Source: Streptomyces sp. NBC_00377
GTDB taxonomy: Bacteria > Actinomycetota > Actinomycetes > Streptomycetales > Streptomycetaceae
NCBI RefSeq assembly: GCF_036075115.1
Contig: NZ_CP107958.1
Coordinates: 5,580,001 to 5,644,000, forward strand
DNA length: 64,000 nucleotides
Direction: 5' to 3'
In this document: positions 56,543-64,000 of the stretch, piece after piece
How positions within the stretch are numbered: position 1 is the first letter of the stretch
Layout: each line of letters opens with the position of its first letter
Notes under the pieces: generated by a model
Seen by the model: the letters and a program-made list of their open reading frames with translations, nothing else
Told to the model about the DNA's origin: nothing
The model's database searches: none
Position numbers and translations under genes: made by a program

Positions 56543-58453
56543 ATGAGCGCCCCCACCCCGGCACCCGGCGACGACAGGCCCCGCGAGGGGTACTACCCGG
56601 ACCCGTCCATCCCTGGATACGTCCGGTACTGGAACGGTGCCTCCTGGGTACCGGGCACCAGCCGGCCGGCGCCCTCCGACGGCCGGTCGCTCACGTCCCC
56701 GGCCGGCTCGCCCCCGGTCTCCGTCGAGGAGACCGGCCCGCACTTCTTCGACGAGGACCCGCAACCGGCGGACCCGTACGGCGGCCGTCCCGAGCCCGCC
56801 TCGGCGTGGGGCGCCGACCGCGCCCACCAGTCCGGGTTCGGCGGCGACCAGGACCGCCGGGTCTCCTGGGGCTCGCCGCAGGGCGCCGACCCGAGGACGC
56901 CCCCGTCCGCGCCGGTCACGCCCGAGGGCCTGTCGACGAGCACCGACGGCACGGCCACCATCCCGCCCGCCGAACCGGAAGGCGCGGGGGACGTGGTCTC
57001 CGGGGGCACGTTCGTCTTCCGCCGGCCGACGACGGGTGACGGGACCGCTCCCTCGTCCGGTGCCTCCGGTCCTGCGGGGCTCATTCCCGACGAGGGCACG
57101 GTCACCTTCCGTCCCCCGGGCCCGCGCAAGGGTGGCCAGGACGGTGCGTCCGGTCCCCGGCCGGGAAGCGGACCGGCGCCGGGCCCGGCGGGCGACGCGG
57201 CCGCGTTCCCCGCCGCCGCGCAGGGGCCTGCGGCGGCCCCCGGGGCGTTCGGCGCGCCCGGCACACCCGGCGCGCCGGGGTTCGGTGATCCGGCCTCCGC
57301 CGGAGCGGGAAGCGCGCCCGGCGCGGCCGCCTACGGTGCGCAGGGGCCGGTCGGCGCACCGGCCGGCAGCGGCACCGCACCCGCCGAGCCCGGCTTCGGC
57401 GCCGGCAAGGCGGCCGCCGAGCGCGCGGCTGCCCAGCCCCCGGGCGCCCCGAGGCCGGGTGTCGCGGCTCCGGGTGTCCCCGCCGTCGGTGCTCCGGCCC
57501 CCCAGGGACCGGCGCACGTTCCGGCCCCGGCGCCGGCTGTTTCTCCCCCCGCCCCGGCCCCGCAGGGTCGGGGTACCGCCCCCGCCGCTGCCGCCCCGCA
57601 GGGCCCCGCGGGATTCCCGGCCGCACAGCCGGCCGCCCCGCAGGGCCCGGCAGGTTTCCCGGCCGCGCAGCCCGGCGCCCGCCCGGGCGACCCGGCGCCC
57701 GCGTCCGGTCTTCCCGGCCCGCAGGCGGGCGCTCCGGGCGTGCCCCAGCAGGCCGGTGGCCCGCCGCCGCAGCCTTCTGCCGCCGCGCAGGCCACCGCCG
57801 GGCCCGCCGCCCAGGCGTCCGCGTCCGCTCCGATGGCCGCCGGGTCCGGCGGTGGGCAGCCTTCGTGGGCCCAGCAGGTGCACCAGCTGGCGGGGGCCGA
57901 GGACGGACCCGTCACGCCCTGGAAGCCACCGGTCGAGGACATCTTCCAGGCGGCCGCCCGGCGGCAGGCCTCGGCCCGTCCGGCGGGCCTCGGCAAGCGG
58001 CTGGCCGCCCGCCTGGTCGACACCCTCGTCCTCGCGGCCGTCACCGCCGCCGCCGCGGTGCCGCTGGGTGTGAGGGCCCTCGACCACGTGGACCAGAAGG
58101 TCGACGCGGCCAAGCTCTCCGGAGAGAAGGTCACCGTCTGGCTGCTCGACGGGACGACGTCGGCGTACCTGGGGATCGTCCTCGCCGTCCTGCTGGGCTT
58201 CGGGGTCGTGTACGAAGCGCTGCCGACCGCCAGGTGGGGCCGCACGCTGGGCAAGAAGCTGTTCGGCCTCGAGGTGCGGGACATCGGGGGCGGCGAGCCC
58301 CCGTCCTTCGGGGCGGCCCTGCGCCGCTGGTTCGTCTACAGCGTGCCCGGTCTGCTCGGGATCGGTGTGGTGGGCGTCCTGTGGGGCCTGTTCGACAAGC
58401 CGTGGCGCCAGTGCTGGCACGACAAGGCGGCCCACACCTTCGTCGCCGGCTGA
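56543..58453 (+). CDS. DUF2510-RDD membrane protein with long disordered linker
   Basis: 636 residues. The short N-terminal DUF2510 motif (GYYPDPSIPGYVRYWNGASWVPGT) is followed by ~400 residues of Pro/Ala/Gly-rich linker. Near the end lies an RDD domain: LGKRLAARLVDTLVLAAVTAAAAVPLG (first helix with the Arg and Asp), GRTLGKKLFGLEVRD, and DKPWRQCWHDKAAHTFVAG. RDD proteins are three-helix membrane proteins of mostly unknown or transport-related role. ATG 56543 is selected by the DUF2510 position. A second RDD gene follows at once. Confidence 0.85.
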   Translation: MSAPTPAPGDDRPREGYYPDPSIPGYVRYWNGASWVPGTSRPAPSDGRSLTSPAGSPPVSVEETGPHFFDEDPQPADPYGGRPEPASAWGADRAHQSGFGGDQDRRVSWGSPQGADPRTPPSAPVTPEGLSTSTDGTATIPPAEPEGAGDVVSGGTFVFRRPTTGDGTAPSSGASGPAGLIPDEGTVTFRPPGPRKGGQDGASGPRPGSGPAPGPAGDAAAFPAAAQGPAAAPGAFGAPGTPGAPGFGDPASAGAGSAPGAAAYGAQGPVGAPAGSGTAPAEPGFGAGKAAAERAAAQPPGAPRPGVAAPGVPAVGAPAPQGPAHVPAPAPAVSPPAPAPQGRGTAPAAAAPQGPAGFPAAQPAAPQGPAGFPAAQPGARPGDPAPASGLPGPQAGAPGVPQQAGGPPPQPSAAAQATAGPAAQASASAPMAAGSGGGQPSWAQQVHQLAGAEDGPVTPWKPPVEDIFQAAARRQASARPAGLGKRLAARLVDTLVLAAVTAAAAVPLGVRALDHVDQKVDAAKLSGEKVTVWLLDGTTSAYLGIVLAVLLGFGVVYEALPTARWGRTLGKKLFGLEVRDIGGGEPPSFGAALRRWFVYSVPGLLGIGVVGVLWGLFDKPWRQCWHDKAAHTFVAG

Positions 58454-58557
58454 CCCGCACCCGGGCCTCCGTAGCCTCCGGCCCGCCGTCGGCGCCCGTA
58501 CCCCGGACGGCGGCTCGCCGGATGCGCGGGCCGGGGGTTCGCGGTCGACTCGGGGGC

Positions 58558-59274
58558 ATGACCACCGAACCGCCCCCCGGTTCCGGCGGCGAGCCGCCGG
58601 AGGACGACCCGTTCCGGAAGCAGCCGCCACAGCAGGAGCCCCCGCAGCCCCCGCACGGCCAGGGGCAACCCCCGTACGGCCAGGGGCACGGCTCGCCGTA
58701 CGACGCCCCGCACGGACCGTACGGCGGCGGTCCCGGGGGGCCGGGACGGTACGGCGGCGACCCCTACGGCGGTGGGCCGCAGGGCGGCGACCCCTACGGC
58801 GGCTACCCCGCCGACCCGCTCTCCGGGATGCCCCCGCTCGCCGACAGCGGCAAGCGCACGCTGGCCCGCATCATCGACATGATCCTCGTCTTCATCGTGG
58901 TGACGCTGCTGGCGTGGGCCTTCGGGGTCGCGCAGTACACGGTGGACGCGGACAAGATCGAGTTCGGCAAGACCTTCGGCCGGGAGCTCGTCGCCGCGAT
59001 CCTGTATGTCGCGTACGACACGATCCTGACCGCCAGGTCCGGCCAGACGCTGGGCAAGAAGTGGCTCGGCATGCGCGTGGCCGACCTCGACAACGGCTCG
59101 ACGCCCTCCACGCCGACGTCGCTTATCCGCGCCCTGGTGCTGTGGGTCCCGTTCGCGTTCTGCTGCGCCTGTCTGTGGACGGCGATCTGCGGCGGCTGGA
59201 GCTTCTTCGACAAGCCGTACAAACAGGGACTGCACGACAAGGCGGCCAAGACGGTGGTCGTCAGCACGCGCTGA
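58558..59274 (+). CDS. RDD family membrane protein
   Basis: 238 residues: a Pro/Gln/Gly/Tyr-rich N-terminus (PYGQGHGSPYDAPHGPYGGG) and an RDD domain: SGKRTLARIIDMILVFIVVTLLAWAFG, SGQTLGKKWLGMRVADLDNG and DKPYKQGLHDKAAKTVVVS. It resembles the C-terminal part of the preceding gene but the linker differs, suggesting an old tandem duplication. ATG 58558 follows GGGGG. A strong terminator follows. Confidence 0.87.
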   Translation: MTTEPPPGSGGEPPEDDPFRKQPPQQEPPQPPHGQGQPPYGQGHGSPYDAPHGPYGGGPGGPGRYGGDPYGGGPQGGDPYGGYPADPLSGMPPLADSGKRTLARIIDMILVFIVVTLLAWAFGVAQYTVDADKIEFGKTFGRELVAAILYVAYDTILTARSGQTLGKKWLGMRVADLDNGSTPSTPTSLIRALVLWVPFAFCCACLWTAICGGWSFFDKPYKQGLHDKAAKTVVVSTR

Positions 59275-59280
59275 GGCGAC

Positions 59281-59332
59281 CGCACATGACGCAGGGCCCG
59301 CACCTGGTGGCGCGGGCCCTGCGTCATGTGCG
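59281..59332. terminator. Bidirectional terminator with 21-bp perfect stem
   Basis: The arms 59281-59301 and 59312-59332 are exactly complementary (left arm begins CGCACATGACGCAGGGCCCG), loop 10 nt. It lies between the RDD gene and the convergent small membrane protein gene. Confidence 0.9.
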
Positions 59333-59338
59333 CGGGTG

Positions 59339-59716
59339 TCAGGGTGCCGTGGGCTCCCGGACGGGCTCGGGCGCCGTGGCGACCGAAGCCGGGACCGGCG
59401 CGCTCGCGCGCGCGTGCACCGGGACGGGAACGGGTTCGGGCCGGCTCGCGGGCAGGCTCGCCCCTGAGCGCGTCACCGAACGGGTCGTGGGGCGGATCAC
59501 GGAACGGGCGCGGGTCGTCGAGCGGGCCACGGGGGCTCGCGACGCCTTCGGCACCGGCACCGTCATGGCGACGAGGACGCCGAGCGCGACCGCGGCGACG
59601 ACGACGACCGCGATGCCGGGGCCCGAACTCGTCTGTGACAGCAGCAGCATGGCGAACGTCGAGAAGATGACGGTGCAGGAACCGTACGTGAGCTGTGCAA
59701 CAGTCGGACGAGGCAT
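59339..59716 (-). CDS. Small membrane protein with Ala/Pro/Arg-rich tail
   Basis: 125 residues: a short head, two closely spaced hydrophobic segments (YGSCTVIFSTFAMLLLSQ; GIAVVVVAAVALGVLVAMTVPV) and a low-complexity tail rich in Arg, Pro, Val and Ala. No family recognised. ATG 59716 starts at MPRPTVAQLTYGS. It stops 7 nt from the shared terminator, which supports it being a real gene. Confidence 0.6.
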   Translation of the reverse strand: MPRPTVAQLTYGSCTVIFSTFAMLLLSQTSSGPGIAVVVVAAVALGVLVAMTVPVPKASRAPVARSTTRARSVIRPTTRSVTRSGASLPASRPEPVPVPVHARASAPVPASVATAPEPVREPTAP

Positions 59717-60084
59717 GGCAATCGGTGTCCTCGGAAGCGGGGGCGGTCTCGACTCTATTCGGCTGCATGCCCGAGCGGAACGAACGGTAAGCGTGACCTA
59801 ACCCACGGCGCCGGTGCACAGGGGGCGCACGGAGTCATGACGTCCATCAAGTGGACTGCGCCGCGCGCCCGTCGCGACGGCCGCCCCGTTGCCGAGGCAT
59901 GTCCGCAATGCGAACTCCTCTTCCTAATAATGCACTTGTCCTGTCCAAGTCAAGGTCTGTCTTTTCTCGTAAACCAGTAGTCAAATAGCGTCACTTGACT
60001 ACACGCGTATAACAGCGCGCGGACCTTCCTTGACAGGGATCCCCCCTTTCCGCGCGTCCGGACGCGTGCGTGGGAGGACATCAA
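59717..60084 (+). promoter_or_regulatory. AT-richer control region of the M6 protease gene
   Basis: About 370 nt, no gene; clearly less GC-rich than its surroundings from 59915 to 60040. AGTCAA occurs at 59949-59954 and 59979-59984, and its complement TTGACT at 59995-60000, so the last two form an inverted repeat with a 10-nt gap. TATAAC at 60008-60013 could be a -10. GGAGG at 60073-60077 is the ribosome site. Confidence 0.45.
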
Positions 60085-62433
60085 GTGACCAGTAGATCCT
60101 GGACGTTCAGGACCGCCTCGACGGTCGTCGCCCTTGCGGCGGCCTCGGCGACGTTCTCGACGTTCGCCGTGGCACAAGCAGCCGACAACACCTCGGCAAA
60201 GGCCCCGGCGGTGGACCGGCAGGACCCGCAGCCGGCCAAGGCCAAGGAGCACGACTTCGACGGCCCGCTCAGCAAGACCCAGGAGGCGCAGCGCGAGGAG
60301 GCCCTCAAGCAGGTCATATCCGGGCAGGCCTCGGTCAAGGACCGGGACGGCTCGAAGGTCGTCCAGCTCAAGAGCCGCAAGGGCGACAGCAAGTACGTCG
60401 AGCTCGGCCGCGAGAAGACCGACAAGATTTTCACGATCCTCGTCGAGTTCGGCGACCAGGTCGACAGCCGCTACGGCGGCACGGCCGGCCCGCTGCACAA
60501 CAAGATAGCCGCGCCGGACCGGGCCAAGGACAACTCCACGGCCTGGCAGGCGGACTACAACCAGAAGCACTTCCAGGAGCTGTACTTCGGCACCGGGAAG
60601 AACACCGAGTCCCTGAAGAAGTACTACGAGAAGCAGTCCTCGGGCCGCTACTCGGTCGAGGGCGCGGTGACCGACTGGGTCAAGGTCCCCTACAACGAGG
60701 CCCGGTACGGCTCCAACAACGCCTCCACCGGCGCCTGGTACGCGGTCCAGGACGGCGTCAACGCCTGGGTCGCCCAGCGTGAGGCGGCCGGCGCCACCGC
60801 CGCCCAGATCAAGGCGGAGCTGGCCACCTTCGACCAGTGGGACCGCTACGACTACGACGGCGACGGCGACTTCAACGAGCCGGACGGCTACATCGACCAC
60901 TTCCAGATCGTGCACGCCGGCGAGGACGAGTCCGCGGGCGGCGGCGCCCAGGGCGAGGACGCCATCTGGGCCCACCGCTGGTACGCCTTCGGCACCGACG
61001 CGGGCGCCACCGGCCCGGACACCAACAAGCTCGGCGGCACCCAGGTCGGCGACACCGGCATCTGGGTCGGCGACTACACCATCCAGCCGGAGAACGGCGG
61101 CCTCGGCGTCTACGCGCACGAGTACGGCCACGACCTCGGCCTGCCGGACGAGTACGACACCTCCGGCGGCGGCGAGAACTCCACCGGTTTCTGGACCCTG
61201 ATGTCCTCCGGTTCCTGGCTCGGCACCGGCAAGGAGGCCATCGGCGACCTGCCCGGCGACATGAACGCCTGGGACAAGCTCCAGCTGGGCTGGCTGGACT
61301 ACGACGTGGCCAAGGCGGCCGTGAAGTCCAGCCACACGCTGGGCGTCGCGGAGTACAACACCAAGAACGCCCAGGCCGTCGTGGTCCAGTTGCCGGAGAA
61401 GGAGGTCACCACCGAGGTGGTCGCCCCGGCCGAGGGCGCCAAGCAGTGGTGGAGCGGCAGCGGCGACGACCTGCGCAACACGCTGACCCGCGCGGTCGAC
61501 CTGACCGGCAAGACGTCGGCGTCACTGTCCCTGGACGGCTGGTGGGACATCGAGCAGGACTACGACTACCTGTACACCGAGGTCTCCACCGACGGCTCCA
61601 ACTGGACGCCGGTCGACGGCACTCTGGCCGACGGCACCGCGATCCCGCGGGACGGCAGCGGCAAGCCCGCCCTCACCGGCACGGTCGACGCCCACCAGAA
61701 GCTGACGTTCCCGCTGAACGCCTACGCGGGCCAGAAGATCAGCGTCCGCTTCCGTTACGCCACCGACGGCGGCGTGGCCCAGAAGGGCTTCACGGCCGAC
61801 GAGATCAAGGTGACGGCGGACGGCGCCACGCTGTTCTCCGACAACGCGGAGGCGGCGGACGCCGCTTGGACCGCGACCGGCTTCTCGCGCATCGGTGCGT
61901 CCATCACGGACGACTACGCCCAGTACTACATCGCCGAGAACCGCCAGTACGTGTCGTACGACAAGACCCTCCAGGTCGGCCCGTACAACTTCGGCTTCTC
62001 GACGACCCGTCCCGACTGGGTGGAGCACTACCCCTACCAGAACGGTCTGCTGATCTGGAAGTGGGACACCTCCCAGGCGGACGACAACACCAGCCAGCAC
62101 CCGGGTGAGGGCCTGATCCTCCCGGTCGACTCGCACCCCACCCCGCTGAAGTGGGCCGACGGCTCCGTGATGAACGCCCGTCTGCAGAGTTTCGACTCGC
62201 CCTTCAGCCTGTCCGCCACGGACGCGATCACGCTGCACAAGGCGGACGTCGCGGTCAAGATCAAGTCGAGCGCGGGCGTCTCCGTCTTCGACGACCGCAA
62301 GTCGACCTACTACGACGCGACGACCCCGCTCGCGGGCGTCAAGGTCACTGACACCAACACCACGATCAAGATCGTATACGAGGCCGGAGACGGCTCGAAG
62401 ATCAAGGTGAAGGTCGGCCCCTCGACGAAGTAG
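60085..62433 (+). CDS. Secreted M6-family metalloprotease (immune inhibitor A type)
   Basis: A 782-residue exported protease. Signal peptide WTFRTASTVVALAAASATFSTFAVAQA, a propeptide, then the zinc site HEYGHDLGLPDEYD (H345, E346, H349), as in immune inhibitor A proteases. The later part holds beta-sandwich modules (WWDIEQDYDYLYTEVSTDGSNW). A calcium-like DYDGDGDFNEPDGYIDH lies before the active site. It digests extracellular proteins. GTG 60085 has GGAGG 7 nt upstream; a GTG at 60070 would precede that site. A terminator follows the stop. Confidence 0.92.
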   Translation: MTSRSWTFRTASTVVALAAASATFSTFAVAQAADNTSAKAPAVDRQDPQPAKAKEHDFDGPLSKTQEAQREEALKQVISGQASVKDRDGSKVVQLKSRKGDSKYVELGREKTDKIFTILVEFGDQVDSRYGGTAGPLHNKIAAPDRAKDNSTAWQADYNQKHFQELYFGTGKNTESLKKYYEKQSSGRYSVEGAVTDWVKVPYNEARYGSNNASTGAWYAVQDGVNAWVAQREAAGATAAQIKAELATFDQWDRYDYDGDGDFNEPDGYIDHFQIVHAGEDESAGGGAQGEDAIWAHRWYAFGTDAGATGPDTNKLGGTQVGDTGIWVGDYTIQPENGGLGVYAHEYGHDLGLPDEYDTSGGGENSTGFWTLMSSGSWLGTGKEAIGDLPGDMNAWDKLQLGWLDYDVAKAAVKSSHTLGVAEYNTKNAQAVVVQLPEKEVTTEVVAPAEGAKQWWSGSGDDLRNTLTRAVDLTGKTSASLSLDGWWDIEQDYDYLYTEVSTDGSNWTPVDGTLADGTAIPRDGSGKPALTGTVDAHQKLTFPLNAYAGQKISVRFRYATDGGVAQKGFTADEIKVTADGATLFSDNAEAADAAWTATGFSRIGASITDDYAQYYIAENRQYVSYDKTLQVGPYNFGFSTTRPDWVEHYPYQNGLLIWKWDTSQADDNTSQHPGEGLILPVDSHPTPLKWADGSVMNARLQSFDSPFSLSATDAITLHKADVAVKIKSSAGVSVFDDRKSTYYDATTPLAGVKVTDTNTTIKIVYEAGDGSKIKVKVGPSTK

Positions 62434-62459
62434 TCGACGTTTTAGCAGGTCAGAGACAC

Positions 62460-62493
62460 ATCGGCGGTGACCCCCTGGCGGGTTGCCGCCGAT
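62460..62493 (+). terminator. Terminator after M6 protease
   Basis: ATCGGCGG pairs with CCGCCGAT; the 18-nt loop can partly pair, and CGTGTTT follows. It lies 27 nt past the stop. Confidence 0.7.
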
Positions 62494-62566
62494 CGTGTTT
62501 AGGTGCCTCCTGTGCTCTTCTTATTGACACCGACCTCGATACCGACCCGCACGGGGGTGTGACCGC

Positions 62567-62929
62567 ATGGCCGCAGGAGGCTTCTGCAAGCTGCCGAACG
62601 GCAGAGTGGTGGTGGCGTTGAACCTGCCCAGCCCCGCCGCCCGGGAGGGCCTCCCGGGGGCCTCCGCGGACGTCCGCGTGCTGGTCCACGCCCACAACCG
62701 CGCGCGGGCCCTGACCAGGCTCCGCAACCTGGGCCTGCGGGCCGTCTACCTGCGCGGCAACGCGGCGCCGCCCACCCCGGACGAGGTCACGGCGGTGCTC
62801 CACCACCCCGACGGCCTGATCTGGCGCACGGCCCCCGACGACCGCGACCGCGGTCTCCCGATCGCCGCCGTGGCCGTGCCGGAGCTGTGGCGGCCCATCA
62901 GGGCACTGCTGCGGGGCGCGGCGGCATAG
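62567..62929 (+). CDS. Conserved-looking hypothetical protein
   Basis: 120 residues from ATG 62567, a soluble protein: FCKLPNGRVVVALNLPSPAAREG, DVRVLVHAHNRARALTRLRNLGLRAVYLRG, TPDEVTAVLHHPDGLIWR, ELWRPIRALLRGAA. The mixed strand/helix pattern and native codon bias support a real gene. No domain recognised. No good Shine-Dalgarno. It is convergent with the JAMM peptidase gene. Confidence 0.65.
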   Translation: MAAGGFCKLPNGRVVVALNLPSPAAREGLPGASADVRVLVHAHNRARALTRLRNLGLRAVYLRGNAAPPTPDEVTAVLHHPDGLIWRTAPDDRDRGLPIAAVAVPELWRPIRALLRGAAA

Positions 62930-62977
62930 CGCGGCCTCAGGGCGCTCCGCGGACGCGGCACGGCGCACGCTTCGGCC

Positions 62978-63406
62978 TCAGTACGCCTCGACCACGTTCA
63001 CGTCCTCCTCCGTGACCACTCCGTCCACGATGGTGAACGAGCGGAACTGGAACTCGCCGAGCCCGTCGGTGTCGGCCGTGGAGACGAGGACGTAGTGCGC
63101 GCCCGGTTCGTTCGCGTACGAGATGTCCGTGCGGGACGGGTACGCCTCCGTGGCGGTGTGGGAGTGGTAGATGACCACCGGATCCTCGTCGCGGTCGTCC
63201 ATCTCGCGGTAGAGCTTGAACAGGTCGCCCGAGTCGAACTCGTAGAACGTGGGCGACATGGCCGCGTTCAGCATCGGGATGAAGCGTTCCGGGCGGTCCG
63301 TGCCCGTCGGGCCCGCGACCACGCCGCACGCCTCGTCGGGGTGGTCCTTGCGCGCGTGGGCGACGATCTGGTCGTGCAGGGCCCGGGTGATGGTCAGTGT
63401 CCGCAT
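62978..63406 (-). CDS. JAMM (MPN+) metalloprotease, M67 family
   Basis: A 142-residue JAB1/MPN+ domain protein. The JAMM zinc motif is complete: E25 (PDEACGVV) and HSHTATEAYPSRTD with H81, H83, S91 and D94. In actinobacteria such small peptidases (Mec+) process the ThiS/MoaD-like CysO carrier after cysteine formation; cysO/cysM genes are not visible here, so that role is possible but unproved. Start ATG 63406 follows a -10 hexamer at leaderless spacing. Confidence 0.88.
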   Translation of the reverse strand: MRTLTITRALHDQIVAHARKDHPDEACGVVAGPTGTDRPERFIPMLNAAMSPTFYEFDSGDLFKLYREMDDRDEDPVVIYHSHTATEAYPSRTDISYANEPGAHYVLVSTADTDGLGEFQFRSFTIVDGVVTEEDVNVVEAY

Positions 63407-63413
63407 GGGGGCC

Positions 63414-63419
63414 AGGATA
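63414..63419 (-). promoter_or_regulatory. -10 element for leaderless JAMM gene
   Basis: On the minus strand TATCCT ends 7 nt before ATG 63406, with no ribosome site. Confidence 0.5.
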
Positions 63420-63426
63420 AGCAAAG

Positions 63427-63463
63427 GGGCCGCTCCGTACCGGTGGGTGGTACGGAGCGGCCC
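63427..63463. terminator. Terminator between permease and JAMM gene
   Basis: GGGCCGCTCCGTACC pairs perfectly with GGTACGGAGCGGCCC (15 bp, 7-nt loop). It lies about 90 nt past the permease stop and 20 nt before the JAMM start, separating the two same-strand genes. Confidence 0.85.
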
Positions 63464-63550
63464 ACATCGCGGACGTCCTGAGCGGCTGGCGCAGGGGGCG
63501 CCACGAGAGCTCCCTGCGGCCGGACGTCCCGGGGGTGGTCCGGCGGCCGG

Positions 63551-64000
63551 TCAGCCGACCTTCTCGAACTCCGGCTCGCGTCGCTCGGTGATGTCCGGGT
63601 TGCGGCCCTTCAGGACCGCCCAGCCGATACCGAGCGCGACCGCCCAGCCCGCCATCACGTACAGGCAGACGCGGGAGTCGGCGTCGTAGGCGATCAGGCC
63701 GGTGACGAAGAGCAGGAAGACGATGGCCACCCAGCTGAACGCCGAGCCGCCCGGCGCCGGGAAGGACGAGGCGGGCAGGCGGCCCGCGACGACCGCGCGG
63801 CGGTAGAGGACGTGACTGATCAGGATCATCAGCCAGGTCCAGATGCCGGCCGCGGTGGCCACCGAGGTGACGTAGCCGAAGGCCTTCTCCGGGACGACGT
63901 AGTTCAGGACCACGCCGAGGCCCATGAACAGCACCGAGACGGTGATGCCGAGGGCGGGGGTCTTGGTCGACGACAGCTTCCTGAAGACCGCGGGGGCCTC
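63551..64000 (-). CDS. C-terminal part of amino-acid permease (partial)
   Basis: 150 residues are visible up to the right edge, in frame throughout; the N-terminus lies beyond. EAPAVFRKLSSTKTPALGITVSVLFMGLGVVLNYVVPEKAFGYVTSVATAAGIWTWLMILISHVLYRR is typical of the AAT/APC amino-acid permease family (GABA permease and proline-specific permease group), followed by the last two helices (FSWVAIVFLLFVTGLIAY; VCLYVMAGWAVALGIGWAVLKG). The substrate cannot be told from this portion. Confidence 0.85.
   Translation of the reverse strand, partial: EAPAVFRKLSSTKTPALGITVSVLFMGLGVVLNYVVPEKAFGYVTSVATAAGIWTWLMILISHVLYRRAVVAGRLPASSFPAPGGSAFSWVAIVFLLFVTGLIAYDADSRVCLYVMAGWAVALGIGWAVLKGRNPDITERREPEFEKVG

Noticed and set aside
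55967..58630. An 887-codon minus-strand frame across the RDD gene and into ssgG
   Set aside because: It is antisense to the Pro/Ala/Gly linker of the RDD protein and overlaps ssgG in another frame. No domain.

Overview
The window is a stretch of a Streptomyces chromosome. The evidence is very high GC with third-position bias, TTA leucine codons in only two genes that I can find, SsgA-family and mycelial-aggregation (mat) genes, an actinobacterial tmRNA/smpB pair, DUF3039, DUF2510/RDD proteins and many leaderless starts. From memory (not checked by alignment) the gene order follows S. coelicolor from about SCO2975 down to about SCO2912, so most of it is core chromosome with a few decayed or variable patches.

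Layout. 1-10.8 kb: N-terminus of an FHA/FtsK-like gene, two Ser/Thr kinases (pkaA, pkaB), prfB, an LAETG-anchored Ser/Thr/Gly-rich wall protein, a small zinc-ribbon membrane protein, ftsEX, an S41 protease with a bldA-type TTA codon, then smpB and the tmRNA gene. 10.8-12.5 kb: a fossil sugar locus in which an alpha-xylosidase-like GH31 gene is frameshifted and fused by deletion to the end of a LacI regulator, with a perfect LacI-type palindrome still in place. 12.9-20.5 kb: the mat locus (matA with a TTA codon, about 1 kb of degenerate repeats, matB deacetylase/glycosyltransferase, an acyltransferase) and a secreted metallophosphoesterase. 20.7-25.9 kb: narK, the HemD-like regulator nnaR, a CGNR protein, and an ECF sigma/anti-sigma pair (sigU-rsuA type). 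25.9-33.9 kb: a HelD/HelR-like helicase, a candidate structured small RNA, malic enzyme, hupA, murA, an AlgH/YqgE protein and a DUF3039 protein.

34-43 kb: remnants of a sugar ABC transporter upstream of an intact GH20 beta-N-acetylhexosaminidase, then a three-gene xanthine dehydrogenase-type molybdenum hydroxylase operon with an overlapping 58-residue membrane protein, a double SUKH-4 protein and tRNA-Cys. 43.6-50.4 kb: an MFS exporter, an RHH/Doc toxin-antitoxin pair, an SF2 helicase, a 24-nt minisatellite, an IclR regulator and a Lon-type (S16) secreted protease. 50.4-64 kb: a dispersed palindromic repeat, a divergent Lrp regulator/hpd pair for tyrosine breakdown, a TPR membrane protein, a glycolate-oxidase-type flavoprotein, ssgG, two RDD membrane proteins, a secreted M6 metalloprotease, a JAMM peptidase and the C-terminus of an amino-acid permease.

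Common threads are cell division and surface biology (ftsEX, murA, ssgG, mat locus, LAETG protein, kinases), stress and translation rescue (prfB, tmRNA, HelR-like, ECF sigma) and nitrogen, aminosugar and aromatic metabolism. The most interesting non-routine signals are two independently collapsed sugar-uptake loci with surviving regulatory sites, a compact structured RNA candidate between the helicase and malic enzyme, a hairpin that would bury the helicase ribosome binding site, and three repeat arrays of different unit length.
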